From Enchytraeus crypticus (lineage: Eukaryota; Annelida; Clitellata; Enchytraeida; Enchytraeidae): a stretch of 64,000 nt of DNA. Location: assembly GCA_905160935.1 (NCBI GenBank), contig CAJHZI010000793.1, positions 62,001-126,000 of the forward strand. The letters are read 5' to 3'. Below are positions 1-10,812 of this stretch, in pieces (position 1 is the stretch's first letter; every line of letters begins with the position of its first letter). A program made the translations under genes and the position numbers. The notes under the pieces are model-generated. The model was given only the letters and a program-made list of their open reading frames with translations, did no database searches and was not told the origin of the DNA.

Positions 1-340
1 GATTAATATCTTCATTCTAATCTAACATACTTCCTAAATACTTTTTGCTTTTCCATTATTGATCATCAATATAATTTTTCTTTTTCATCTTTATTTATTC
101 TTAAATCTCTACTAAATAATTGCTTTTCAATTTGTTGTTATCTACTTATCAGAGTTATTCTTCTAATGATTATCCATTTCATATCATCTGCAAAATTATT
201 GATATATTTGATCCTACTACTTATGTAATAAGTGTTTTTTCTCATTTTAGATAAATCTTCTTCCTGGGGCTTTAGTGTAATTGCTAAATAAATGTGAATA
301 GAATAATTTGACTATGATTATTTAATTTTTATATTTCAGA
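1..340. other. AT-rich DNA with no recognised feature
   Basis: This stretch is AT-rich and has no open frame of useful length and no recognisable repeat. A short trinucleotide run (343-360) that follows it is the tail of the LINE on the minus strand. Confidence 0.6.
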
Positions 341-344
341 TTAT

Positions 345-2390
345 TACTACTACTACTACTAAGACTGCGCTACGTCCTATTTGGACCCTGCAGTAGGTTT
401 CAAGGTTAATTGATTCCACCTCGCTCTATCCTCAGCCAGATCACAGTTGCTCTCATCTAATATGCTCAAATTCTGATTTATATCTTTGAGATCTTTATTT
501 ACTAATTTGATCCATGTTTGTTTATTTTGACAACCTCTTTGTTTTGTCTAAGATTTTTTATTCTCATTTAAAGCAAGTTTTACAAGTGCATTGTTCGGTA
601 ACCTAAGTAAATGACCTATCCACTTTAGTCTTCGTGTTTTAATTGCAAGACTCCATTTTTTCTTTTTTTCTGATGTATATAAGTTATCGTTGTTTATAAT
701 GTGAGGGTAATATATTTTAAGTATTTTTCTTAATAGACTTCTACGAAATATGTCAATTTCATGTTCTTGTTTTGAAGTTAATGTCCATAGCTCACTATTA
801 TATAAGTAAACTGGCGTAATATAAGCATTGAATATATTTATTCTTGTTTTCATTGTTATTTTGCTATTTGTTAGTTTGTTTGTATTTATTAAAAATAGCC
901 ATAAACAATTGCTTTCTATGGATCGTGTCTCTTTCAGCATCCAAGTAAGAGCCTAAATATTTGCATTTCTTCCATTTTTGATCATTTTTGTTTCCAATGG
1001 TATATTTTTCTGTTTTATCTGTGTTTAGTTTTAAATGTCTCTTATTCAGTTTAACATTGACTTCCTTTTGAATTTTGTCTGTTATATTTTTGCATGTGCT
1101 TACATATGCAATGTCATCTACAAACTGCTGATCAATATTTATACCCATTTCTCGTTTTATGCTATAGTTATGTTCTATTATATGATTAGGAATTAATTCT
1201 TCATATGGTATATTTTCTTGGGATATGAGTGTTCTTCAATTTGGTTTGCTATTTGATTTGGTTCTCATGTTTGTTTAAGCTATTTGCAAGGTGAAATGTG
1301 AAAAGTACCAGGCTTAAGCAATCTCCTTGTGGTATTCCAATATTAGTTTCAAACTCATTTCCAGTTACATCTCCATTTTTTACTCTTAAAATTACATCAT
1401 CAATGATAAGTTTTATTATATGCAGTTCGTCCTGATCAATTATTTTACTAAAATCCTCTCATAATTTATTTCTATTGACAGTATCACACGCCTTACTCAT
1501 GTCTAGAAGCATGATTTCTATTTCTGAGTTTTTGTTTGTTATTGCTTTTTCGATAAGAAGTTTTAAAGTTAGGACATGCTCAGTGGTACTTCTGCTTGGT
1601 CTGTAGGCGGCTTGAGTTACTGGTATTATTTTGTCTATTTTATTGTATATTCTATTTATCATTACAATTGGCAGTATCTTTCTGATAAGATTTAATAAGA
1701 TTATGGGTCTTAAATTGCTGCATGTGCCTTTTACTTTTCCTGGTTTTTGTAGGGGTATTAATATTCCTAGTTTAATCTCTTCTGGATATTTTCCTGTTTC
1801 AGCCAATTTATTGAATATTTTTGCAATTTCATTGTAAATTTTTTCAGGACAGTTTTTTAGTTCTTCTGCTGTGATTTCATCAGATCCTGGGCTTTTATTT
1901 GTTTTTAATTTCCTAACAGCATTTTTTATTTCATCTGTAGAGAAAGGTGTCTTCATTTTTTCAGGTTTAATTTCAGTTAATATTTCTGCATTTTGGTTAT
2001 AAAATATATCTTTGAAGTGTTCAGTTATTTTTGTATTTATTACATTTTCATTTTGTATTATGTTACTGATTTCTCTTAAAAATAGTTTTTCTTTTGGTTT
2101 TTGACTATTTATCTGTCTCAAGACTTTGAACATTTTGATAGAGTCGTTTTTGTGTTTGCGAGTTCTATTTCTCTTTCTTCTAGTTCTATTTCTATTTCTC
2201 TTTTGACTATTTTCAATTTTTATTTCTTTATGTAGACATTTCATTACAGCATTTCTTTCTTTCTTCATTTTATTTTTCAAGTTCTCATTTGCTGTGGATT
2301 CTATTATATTTCTTATGTCTTTTTGCTTTGCAGAGAGTTTACTAATTAAAGGGTTTTCTATGGATTTTTTATCTGCATGCTTTACTTCTG
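345..2390 (-). mobile_element. decayed non-LTR retrotransposon (LINE 1), reverse transcriptase in three pieces
   Basis: Read on the minus strand, three open pieces follow the order of a non-LTR reverse transcriptase. The first (2280-1459) has the fingers and palm start, with KTNKSPGSDEI and the motif-A-like LLDMSKACDTVN (the second catalytic-region aspartate is shifted to C-D). The second (1148-864) carries the motif C variant FVDD. The third (940-548) has the C-terminal region WIGHLLRLPNNALVKLAL typical of jockey/I-like elements. Frameshifts and stops between the pieces mean that it cannot make one protein. The element ends at its 3' side in a TAG/TAA trinucleotide run at 343-362, as expected for a LINE tail. 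The 5' part with an endonuclease is not seen, so it is probably 5' truncated near 2390. Confidence 0.8.
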
Positions 2391-2394
2391 ATTA

Positions 2395-2550
2395 AAGGGT
2401 TCACTATGGACTGATTATCTGGATTTTGGAATTTGCACCGTTTTGGACCTTCTTCTTGCTCGCCGGCTTGATTTTGTCTCAGTAGTGCTCGATGTTGTCA
2501 TTGATGACAGTAGCACTCTAATTGTTGTTATTATTATTGTCTACTATGTA
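2395..2550 (+). mobile_element. LINE-A 3' tail copy
   Basis: This is a copy of a dispersed tail family in this window. It starts around GGACTGATTATCTGGATTTT, contains GTGCTCGATGTTGTCATTGA and AGTAGCACTCTAATTGTTG, and ends in a TTA/TTG trinucleotide run. The copy at 11,404-11,880 is joined to the 3' end of a LINE ORF2, which identifies the family as the 3' UTR of a CR1/L2-like element. Confidence 0.75.
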
Positions 2551-2724
2551 TTTTTTTAGATTATTACTATTATTATTATTGTTTACACAATTGATCTTGC
2601 TACGGTTCTTACAGTGTAGACAAATCTGAAAAATGTACAGGCTTTTTTCTTCTTTATTTGGTATGACTACATGCTTTATCACCCCTAGAATAAAGAATTA
2701 CTAAGTTATAATTCTCTGCTATAA

Positions 2725-2860
2725 CATAACATAGCAACAATTAAAGTGAAACTGTCATCAATGACAACTTCGAGCACTATTGAAGCAAATTCGAGCCGAT
2801 GAGCATAAAGAACGTCAAAAAGCGGTGCACATTCCAAAATCCAGAAAAAAGTTTTGCACG
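2725..2860 (-). mobile_element. LINE-A 3' tail copy
   Basis: On the minus strand this matches the LINE-A 3' UTR: AACAATTAAAGTG, CATCAATGACAAC, GAGCACTATTGAAGC and TTCCAAAATCCAG as read on the plus strand. It faces the copy at 2395-2550, so the two form an inverted pair about 180 bp apart. Confidence 0.7.
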
Positions 2861-3294
2861 AACAAAATTTACAAGAAAGATACAAATAATATAACATAAC
2901 GGCACACTGAGTGAGAAAGCAGAGGTGCTTGTTTAAGGCCCATTTCCTTCTTCTTCTTCATGTTTATTACTAATCTTTGCCTTTGGGACAGGGCATCAAT
3001 TGCAATCGGCGCGGATTTAAGAATACCTTCCATCATCCTGGAATTCTTTCCTCCAAAGCTGTCAACACTCGGTCTCCCAATGTCATCGCCCACAAAGTAC
3101 AAGCCGAGGCCGATGGAGCTTAGCTTCGATTATTGACGCGCAACTAAACCAAGTTCAAATTCATACTTGTATGCGTATAAATAGCCCGTATTATATACGT
3201 TTAACTTCGATGTTGTCGTTGCACATCAGAGTTTTAGACTATATAAGACTACGCTATTAAGACATTCAGGATGATGGAAGGTATTTTTGTATAT
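2861..3294. other. unassigned stretch with a short inverted repeat
   Basis: No gene is recognised. A minus-strand frame at 3102-2869 is open for 77 codons without a recognisable domain. About 19 nt, CAGGATGATGGAAGGTATT, occur at about 3264-3283 and inverted at 3025-3045. The function is unknown. Confidence 0.4.
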
Positions 3295-3326
3295 GTATAG
3301 TAGCCTATATGTATATATACTATATG

Positions 3327-3390
<64 letters not shown>

Positions 3391-3430
3391 TTATATATAT
3401 ATATATAATATATGTATATTTTTTATATGT
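3295..3430. repeat. (AT)n microsatellite
   Basis: Alternating TA with a few interruptions (TATATGTATA, TTTATATA). It directly precedes the end of a Tc1/mariner-like fragment, whose TA target preference fits this position. Confidence 0.9.
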
Positions 3431-3452
3431 ATAGGCCTCATATAGGCCTATA

Positions 3453-3770
3453 CAGGCTGCGCATTAAAAAATATCCCCCTAGCACAATTACGATAGGTTA
3501 GCCAATTATTGATATTTCGCCTTGAAATTTTAAGTTTCTCTTGTGGTGGAATTTAGCCACAAGCTGACCAAATTTTGAAGAAATATTTTTAAAGGAACAG
3601 GAGTTATCCAAGTTTTGCAAAAAAAGTTGATTTTTTTCATTTAACACGCAACGTAAAACGTCAATTAGAATTAATTCTTGTTTGAAAATGTGCTGGCCCT
3701 GAAAAAGGCCGCTAGATGATGATGACTCTGATTTTGTGCTACAATGTGTGCTCGAAATGAACACCCTGGG
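3453..3770 (+). mobile_element. Tc1/mariner-like element, terminal fragment
   Basis: The segment begins right after a TA dinucleotide with CAGGCTGCGCATTAAAAA. It is closely similar over about 300 bp to the reverse complement of 10,000-10,269, which leads into a degenerate transposase. Shared blocks include AGCACAATTACGATAG, CCAATTATTGATATTTCGCC and TTTGAAGAAATATTTTTAAA. The transposase part itself is not present here, so this is a deleted copy. Confidence 0.7.
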
Positions 3771-3779
3771 CTTTAATGC

Positions 3780-4570
3780 CGGCCAGAAGTCTTTTCTTAC
3801 AGACAAAATTGCGCTGTCAATGGACTGTTGTGGTAGGTGTTTCCAGATCTCTTGAAGAACAGTGTCGCGAAACGATCGGCTTGTGCATGCACACTTCCCA
3901 TATCTTTGAGGACATAGCTTGGTCTTGGACGCCGATATAGCTCAGCTCCCTCCAACATTAAGTGTTTTTGTTGTTTAGGGCCTCCCCATCCACTCACTGA
4001 GCTAATGGGGACCTCCGGCGCGCTGTGGTAGTATGACCTTTGGATATTTGGGTCAGTGGCTTGTGTGTTCCTGGTTATTGAAAAGCCTAGGAACTCGCCA
4101 ATTGTGAATGTCCGCTTTCTACTACTGCGCCGAGATCGTCACGACTAAAGGTGGGAATGTTTTTGTCTCCCGCCTGTGTTAGGGCAATGGCCTCTGCCCT
4201 ATTGGTGGGTTCGTGGGTATTCGGGGCTCGTGCCAGGTCGTCACGGCCTGAATCAGGGGTAAGTCCCACGTTCGACATCGAAGAGTCTTGGGACGCTGGC
4301 CTACTACCTGTGTTTTGTTCGGCCATCTCCCCTAATTTGTCGAAAAGTGCAAAGGCGCAGAATTTATTTGATTAGTTGATTAGTAATGATTGGAAATTGA
4401 ATATGGTGATTGGAATTTGTCAAACGAAAAATACAACTCTAACCTAACCCTACTGTTAATGAGTGTGGAGCGTGGTTTGAGACCACACTTGTAAAGGCTA
4501 CTAGTAAGTAAGTGATAGTAGTCTTCCCTATTTGTTTCCCTATCTAAACCTATTTAGTATTTAGTGAGAT
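3780..4570. other. unassigned stretch, one 79-codon minus-strand ORF
   Basis: A minus-strand ORF (4326-4087) starts MAEQNTGSRPASQDSSMSN and is rich in Ser, Asp and Ala. It recalls the composition of the two unassigned ORFs at 4747-5532 and 7393-7824 and could be a gag-like or other element-encoded N terminus. No domain is recognised and no upstream promoter or splice signal supports it. Confidence 0.3.
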
Positions 4571-4582
4571 TTTGTTCACCTT

Positions 4583-4750
4583 AATAGCGAGACAAAGCCC
4601 GCCTGCAACTCTTGGAGTCCTATTTCAAACAATAGCGCGACAAAACCCGCCTGCAACTCTCGGAATCCTAATTCAACAATAGCGAGACAAAAATCGCTTG
4701 CAACTCTTGGAATCCTTGGTCATCCAATATCGAGACCAAAACCCGCCTAT
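4583..4750. repeat. 48-bp tandem repeat, about 3.5 copies
   Basis: Units begin AATAGCGAGACAAA at 4583, 4631, 4678 and 4726, so the period is 47-48 bp. Each carries CCCGCCTGCAACTCT and GGAATCCT with small changes. The array runs into the 3' end of the ORF on the minus strand. Confidence 0.85.
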
Positions 4751-5532
4751 TGGGCAATTATGTACTTATTTCTCCCTACCCTTGTCGCGAACAGCCTTGC
4801 TGCCTGTTCGTCCTCGAGCGGTTGTCTTATTCTGGACCCGCTCGACGGTCGGCAGTACTTCGAGACGGCAGCTTTTTCGTCGAATGCTTTATTAAGGGTA
4901 CCGCTTGTCAGGAGGAACCGAGGTGCTGCGTCTTCAGATACTTCTTTCCGCGTATCATCCGTCTCGATAGGCCTTTCTTGTTCGTTTCCGACTGAGTAGG
5001 CCAAGGTCAAACCTCCCTCGCCTACTTCATTATGGGGTTCTCGGGAACCCGGCGCACAGCGTCCGTGCTGGACCGAGTCGGGAGTAGAAGCGTACTCCAC
5101 GTCTTCTACGTATTTAGACGATGACGGTTGAGTTTCTTCCATGCTCCCTTGGTAGATTCTATTCCGTGATATTCGTGGTTCTCGGGTCGAAGTGATATGG
5201 TGACCCGAATCGGTAGTGGAAGCGTCTGCGTTATCTTGGGCGATCACGGTTTGATTTTCTACCCTGCTTGCTAGTTTTACAAACTGGTATTGTAGATAAT
5301 TTTTAACTGCGACGAAATTTATTTTCTTTACCCTATTAAAACTTCCCTTTGCCTTTTTAGACTTGTTAGACCTTTTAGAATTCTTCCCTATCCTTTTAAT
5401 ATTGGTCTTCCCGTATCTCCCAGTATAATTTGGCCTTCCGTGTAGTCGATGAGAAATTCGTTGATTTGTTGAACTGGTAATTGGTAATCCTACTCCCGCC
5501 TGCAGAGACAACTCGACCCAGGCGCTTAGCAA
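4747..5532 (-). CDS. hypothetical ORF, 261 aa, possibly element-encoded
   Basis: This is the longest uninterrupted ORF in the left satellite field. It starts within the 90-bp array (MLSAWVELSLQAG). A basic stretch (KRIGKNSKRSNKSKKAKG) follows, then an acidic, Ser/Thr-rich part. An internal duplication is visible: ASTTDSG...STREP and ASTPDSV...GSREP lie on either side of IYQGSMEETQ. A related IYQGS context occurs in the ORF at 7393-7824. No catalytic domain, zinc knuckle or membrane segment is seen. It may be a gag-like fragment, a fortuitous ORF in GC-richer DNA, or a lineage-specific gene. The start is doubtful because the first residues are satellite. Confidence 0.3.
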   Translation of the reverse strand: MLSAWVELSLQAGVGLPITSSTNQRISHRLHGRPNYTGRYGKTNIKRIGKNSKRSNKSKKAKGSFNRVKKINFVAVKNYLQYQFVKLASRVENQTVIAQDNADASTTDSGHHITSTREPRISRNRIYQGSMEETQPSSSKYVEDVEYASTPDSVQHGRCAPGSREPHNEVGEGGLTLAYSVGNEQERPIETDDTRKEVSEDAAPRFLLTSGTLNKAFDEKAAVSKYCRPSSGSRIRQPLEDEQAARLFATRVGRNKYIIAQ

Positions 5533-5945
5533 ATACCCGCAGAGACGAACTCGACCCGGGCAATGCCGTGACTACCAGCCTCCCGCCTGCAGAGACACAC
5601 TCGACCCAGGCGCTTAGCAAATACCCGCAGAGACGGACTCGACCCGAGTATTGCCGTGGACTACCAGCCTCCTCGCCTGCAGAGACACACTCGACCCAGG
5701 CGTTAGCAAATACCCGCAGAGACGAACTCGACCCGAGTATTGCCGTGGACTACCAGCCTCCTCGCCTGCAGAGACACACTCGACCCAGGCGCTTAGCAAA
5801 TACCCGCAGAGACGAACTCGACCCGAGTATTGCCGTGGACTACCAGCCTCCTCGCCTGCAGAGACACACTCGACCCAGGCGCTTAGCAAATACCCGCAGA
5901 GACGGACTCGACCCGAGTATCGCCGTGGACTACCAGCCTCTTAAC
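5495..5945. repeat. 90-bp satellite array, five copies
   Basis: Units begin GCCTGCAGAGACA at about 5497, 5585, 5675, 5764 and 5854, so the period is 88-90 bp. Each unit has two sub-blocks of similar form, GCAGAGACACACTCGACCC and GCAGAGACGAACTCGACCC, suggesting an older duplication of about 45 bp. It is GC-richer than its surroundings and open in several frames on both strands. Confidence 0.9.
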
Positions 5946-6599
5946 TGGGCCTACCCAGGGGGACACCGAACTCTCTTGCCTCCAAATTAGCCTTCACGGC
6001 TTGGGTAACTAGTCAACCTGAGGGGCTACGTGCCTATACTAACAAGCGAGCTTGAAAGCTTTCGGCTAGACGAAGACCAGATTTCTGTATACTAATCGTA
6101 CTTTTGCCTTGGGATTGGGATATTACGTACTATCCTCCCTCGGTTCCCAGTACTTTCGCGTAGAAGGTTCTGGCCTCCCTGAGTTACTGCGCAGACGAAC
6201 CACGCAGAACCCAATCTGCTTTTCTATGTATCGACGGCCGCTAAATATACTACTCGAGCGATCGACTTCAGCCAACCACAGCACTTCTCGTTTAGTATAA
6301 TTTACGCGCTAGCTGCGTCACCTAGCTGCGTCACCTTTGAAATACCCAGCGTAATAAACTAGCTATGCCTACTTGCAACTTCGGCTTATATAATCTATTA
6401 TAAATCTTTGGAAATGCCCTACGTCACTTAATATTTATAAATAACAGCTGTATAATATTTGTTTTCTATCTATAATATATATTTCTTAATATAATAATAG
6501 TGAACAAGGCGTGTTCATTATAACCCTAATGCTTTATTTGGAGAAAGTACAGCTAGCTCTAAATTATACGCCCGCTATAACTACATATATATCTTTATG

Positions 6600-6667
<68 letters not shown>

Positions 6668-7392
6668 TCTATAATGGGGTGCTTTTTGATGTCCCACCCT
6701 GCCAAATTTCACAGCAAAATGCTGTTGTGTCTGTATAGTGCTCAGATTGGCGCTCCCTTCTGTTCGGAAACGGCTAGCAAGTCACCGCCCAGAAGTTTGG
6801 CCGCTCGTCACAAAAATACGACACCCTTACTAATAGCGCTGGGGCGCCCTATCCACTGGGTTTCCCAGCACAACCCCTCTTCTGTAACAATGCCTGTTGT
6901 AAAACACAATTCTTTACACAATGGGGCCCCTTCCCGTTCTACAACTTCTCGGCACAATCAATGCGACTGTGTTTTAAAGTCGTAGGGCCTTCGATCACTT
7001 CTCGACACTCTTAGTCGTGTTTTAAAGCTTTATAACGACTACTCTACTTCTCCACACAACGAATTATGTTTTAAAGCTTTATAACTGCTACTCTACTTCC
7101 CCACACAACGAATTATGCTTTAAAGTGGTCAGTAATAATATTCATCAACTGCGTCAATTATAACATCAACTGCGTCTGAATATTATTTCTTCGTGATAAG
7201 TGGCTCCAATCACAATCAACTGCGTCTGGACCACGGTTACCACGAAGTAACCCAGGCGATTTTGCATGGACAAAAACGGCTTTTTATACTAAATTTTAAC
7301 ATGGGATAACTACAAGGCCAATCATGTAACGTCTTATTAATCCCTCGATTTGTATCATCTATATTTTCTATTGGTTGAAGGTGTGGCCTAAA
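5946..7392. other. unassigned stretch with short repeats and (AT)n
   Basis: No gene is recognised. It contains a direct doublet CTAGCTGCGTCAC (6309-6335), an (AT)n run (6598-6664), a duplicated block of about 60 bp around GTTTTAAAGCTTTATAAC (7018-7130) and three ATCAACTGCGTC words (7144-7230). The plus-strand frame at 6674-6985 is open for 103 codons but shows no domain. Confidence 0.5.
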
Positions 7393-7824
7393 TTACGTTA
7401 TATTTAAACTGTGTTGCCATCCTTGGTATTTTCTTATACCACCAGCTAATTTGTGCTTTTCTCTAATTAAACCTATTATATTGTGGTGCGGCGCAGCGCC
7501 GACGTCGCCTATCGGCGGCCGCTGCGTCGTCACCGCCGTCGGTCGCAACGGCGCCGCTCTGTCGAGAGGGCCGGCGGCCGACGTAAGTAGGCGGGGGGCG
7601 TCCGCCTCGGGCGCGAGAAAGGTTTCTCGCTCTGTCGGAGTAACGCTCCCTTGATATATCGAGAGAGGATCGAGTGTCCTAGTAGCACCTACTGTCACGG
7701 AGACCGGTAAAGAATGTCGCGATTCACCGCGACTTGGCGGATCATCTATCAGTCGATTGAGCGACTCTGCACTGTCAGGGGTTGGTGCAGAGTCTTGCTG
7801 CCATACGACGTTAGCATCTTCCAT
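7393..7824 (-). CDS. hypothetical ORF, 143 aa, possibly element-encoded
   Basis: The ORF starts MEDANVVWQQDSAPTPDSAE and is rich in Pro, Ser, Thr and Arg. The middle contains SIYQGSVTPTERETF, similar to IYQGSMEETQ in the ORF at 4747-5532. That hints at a common origin, perhaps gag-like leaders of one element family. No domain, splice junction or promoter is recognised. The coding DNA is GC-rich (CGGCGGCCGCTGCG), unlike the flanks. Confidence 0.25.
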   Translation of the reverse strand: MEDANVVWQQDSAPTPDSAESLNRLIDDPPSRGESRHSLPVSVTVGATRTLDPLSIYQGSVTPTERETFLAPEADAPRLLTSAAGPLDRAAPLRPTAVTTQRPPIGDVGAAPHHNIIGLIREKHKLAGGIRKYQGWQHSLNIT

Positions 7825-8072
7825 TGTATACCGTCGCTGACTACCAGATTGGAAGTACTAGTCGCGTTTATCTATAGAACAAAGTAATTACGACAAACAC
7901 AGGCAAAAACAGTCAAATTAACAGAATTATTAATCGTATATCAGTATTATATGTGTAAAACAGAGTCAACTACGAACTCTATTGCACATAACTAAATAAC
8001 TGTTTAGCGAGTCCTATCCCGCAATTAGGTTCTTATTTAACTCTATCGCGTAATTGTCCGTATCAATGAGAA

Positions 8073-8535
8073 TCAATGAGAGACCGCCGCACTCGCCGGA
8101 CTCGCCGCACTCGCCGGAGTCCAGAAACAGGTCTTCTGACGTAGACCGCCGCACTCGCCGGACTCGCCGTACTCGCCGGAGTCCAGAAACTGTAGACCGC
8201 CGCACTCGCCGCACTCGCCGGAGTCCAGGAACAGGTCTTCTGACGTAGACCGCCGCACTCGCCGGACTCGCCGTACTCGCCGGAGTCCAGAAACAGGTCT
8301 TCTGACGTAGACCGCCGCACTCGCCGGACTCGCCGTACTCGCCGGAGTCCAGAAACGTAGACCGCCGCACTCGCCGGACTCGCCGCACTCGCCGGAGTCC
8401 AGAAACAGGTCTTCTGACGTAGACCGCCGCACTCGCCGGACTCGCCGTACTCGCCGGAGTCCAGAAACAGTAGACCGCCGCACTCGCCGGACTCGCCGCA
8501 CTCGTCGGAGTCCAGAAACAGGTCTTCTGACGTCT
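8073..8535. repeat. GC-rich satellite with alternating 62- and 51-bp units
   Basis: Eight units begin AGACCGCCGCACTCGCC at 8081, 8143, 8194, 8247, 8309, 8359, 8421 and 8472. The long unit includes CAGGTCTTCTGACGT and the short unit lacks most of it. Inside each unit a 9-bp word (ACTCGCCGG/T) is itself repeated. The minus strand is open in all frames because the units lack stops (Arg/Val/Ser-rich), so those ORFs are not taken as genes. Confidence 0.9.
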
Positions 8536-9689
8536 ATTTAGGAAATAAAGAAATTGGTATGCAGGCAGGTGCCCATAAACGAACTATTACGGTCCTAGAG
8601 AATAAATTTCGAGAGCATTAGATACTGTATTCGACCAGCTGTCTCCTCACGACCTTGTTCCTAGTTAGCACAACGATCTCCTGCGAGTTACTCAATAGTA
8701 CTTACTATGAAGGATCACACTTACCCTCACCTGACGTTGATGGCTTCTCTGCACTCCCTACTTCCTGCCCGACCTGTCCTTCCGTGATCTCTCGTCGGGT
8801 TTCTCACCGACACGTTCTCGAAGGCTGCTCCTCGAGCGTTATCTTTACTTCCCTTAATAATTATCTATACTACAGATTCTATAACTATAACTATTATCTC
8901 ATCACGTACGATGCTCTTAATATATCACTTAATGTATCGTAATATCTCTCTTAATATATACGTATACGCTTTTATCTGCAAGAAGCCGCACACCGCGCTA
9001 TTAATGAAACACTATTAACACACGCGACAGTCACACGCTTGTTTATCGGACTGCCAAGATTCCCGCGCATCGCTTCTTTTTATTTCACGCGTGATAGGCC
9101 ACGCCTCCATAGACTAGCAAAAAGTCAGCCAAGCTCACACTGCTTAATAATGTCCAAATTGTAAAACGAATCAAAGAAATATCTTAACTAATGGCAATGC
9201 CACTACATTTTACACGAATCGTGTGCGAAGAAGCTAGAAATCCCTACAATATGATCAAGCGCGAAAATATACCACAGTGATAACGTCGTTCTCTCGCTTC
9301 AATTATCGTTACCAATCATCTTTATTTGCTATCAATTCTACAAAACTTATAGAAATTTACACAAATCTAGATAAAACCGTTTATAACCTCCTATAGCGTT
9401 TAACTGACTTTTCCTCAAATTTAATATTACGTCTTTCTACTTTAATATAGGCCAACTACGTGCATTATAGCATTTACAACCAATGATATCTACTTTTACA
9501 CAAATCGCTAACGAATTAGAGTTCTACTTTCATCCTTAGCTCAACTTTATCTCTAACATTGATATTTGCAGTTATTTTTATATTCTGGAAAAATCCCTAA
9601 ACTGGTGCTACGTTTAATCTATACTGGTTTACGGAAGCGTACGAATTTATACTGGTTTAATGCAACAAGCGTGATCAAAGCGAAAGTCC
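8536..9689. other. no recognised feature
   Basis: The GC-richer part to about 8860 is followed by AT-rich DNA. I see no domain, RNA gene or clear repeat. The only frame of note (8655-8942, plus) is low-complexity at its end and unsupported. Confidence 0.5.
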
Positions 9690-10269
9690 AATTTCGCTAC
9701 AAACAGCCTTTAATTTCATTGTGTTTCTGGGTTTGGACTTGAAAGCACGATACTATTCCAACATGGTTCCCCAGACCAAAAATCAAGTGGATTAAAATCT
9801 GGAGAATTAGGAGGTCAATCATCCATTTTTATGAAATCTGGGCTATATTGTACAAGAAAGTATTGCGCAAGACGTGAAGTGTGAGTCGGCGCGCCGTCCT
9901 GTTGAAAAATGAAATCATTTGGCTTTAACTTGTTGCAGTCTTCAATCAGTTTCGGCAGAATAGTGTTAGTGTAATACATTGCAGAACAATATCAGAGGCG
10001 TCATCATCTAACGGTCTTTTCAGGGCCAGTACATTTTCAAAAAGAAATTGATTCTAATTGACGTTTTATGTTGCCTGTTAAATTTAAAAAATCAATGTTT
10101 TCGAAAAAAAATTGGATAACTCTTGTTCCTTTAAAAATATTTCTTCAAAATTTGGTCAGCTTGCGGCTAAATTCCTCCACAAGAGAAACTTACAATTTTA
10201 AGGCGAAATATCAATAATTGGCTAAGCTATCGTAATTGTGCTAGGTGGATATTTTTAATGCGCAGCCTG
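9690..10269 (-). mobile_element. Tc1/mariner-like element with broken transposase
   Basis: On the minus strand the element starts next to TA with the terminal word CAGGCTGCGCATTAAAAA at 10,269. After about 330 bp it enters a transposase. Visible segments are ILPKLIEDCNKLKPND, FIFQQDGAPTHTSRLAQ and PPNSPDFNPLDFW, that is, the second and third aspartates of a DDE/D catalytic triad. A stop codon replaces an expected Trp just before PPNSP. The aspartates of QQD and NPLD are about 37 residues apart. The first aspartate and the second terminal repeat are not seen, so the copy is inactive and truncated near 9700. Confidence 0.75.
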
Positions 10270-10439
10270 TACATAATTACTTAATTTTCAACTTTTGTAT
10301 ACATATATACATAATTACTTAATTTTCAACTTAATTTTAAAATTTTAGCAGCTGCATCAAATTAAGTCATATACATATATAGCAATTAGAGAGGAACGCA
10401 TGGGAACTCAGTTCCACTAGCCCTAATTATTTTATTTCT

Positions 10440-10740
10440 TAATTAAGCGCATTTCCCTGCTAGGGCCGGCTCGTAATAGATACTAGGAATTAATGTCTCA
10501 ATAGCACAGTGGTTAACGTCATGAACTTTTAAGCGACAGATCTCGATCCTGAGGTGAATTGAACTCTCGTGGTTTCGACAACCGGCCCTGCTGATAAGAG
10601 ACTATAAAATCCCGGACATTCACAGTATTGAATCGTTACATCGAAAATGGACTATATATTGCTTAACGGTTTAAACATGTAGTTTTGTAATTAAAAAAGT
10701 TATAGATATCAGCGTAGTTGATCATTTCACTATAATGCGT
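10440..10740 (+). mobile_element. SINE-like repeat with tRNA-type A box
   Basis: A near-perfect pol III A box, TAGCACAGTGG, lies near 10,507. A weaker B-box-like GATCTCGATCC follows at about 10,541. The rest (GAATTGAACTCTCGTGG, GACATTCAC, TTGATCATTTCACTATAATG) is shared with 61,205-61,440, which shows it to be a dispersed family. It ends near GCGTGTTT in both copies. Confidence 0.7.
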
Positions 10741-10764
10741 GTTTAAAGTACATAGTACGCACTG

Positions 10765-10812
10765 TTGTCATGGACAACAGTAGCACTCTAATCGTATTGT
10801 TGTTGTTGTATA
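10765..10812 (+). mobile_element. LINE-A 3' tail, short fragment
   Basis: TGTTGTCATGGACAAC followed by AGTAGCACTCTAATCG and a TTG run match the last part of the LINE-A 3' UTR. Confidence 0.6.

Noticed and set aside
4747-5532. Assignment of the 261-aa ORF as a retroviral gag
   Set aside because: No zinc knuckle, major homology region, LTR pair or pol was found; only composition suggests it.
8014-8501. Long Arg/Val-rich minus-strand ORFs
   Set aside because: Open frames exist only because the satellite unit lacks stop codons; all frames look alike and have no other support.
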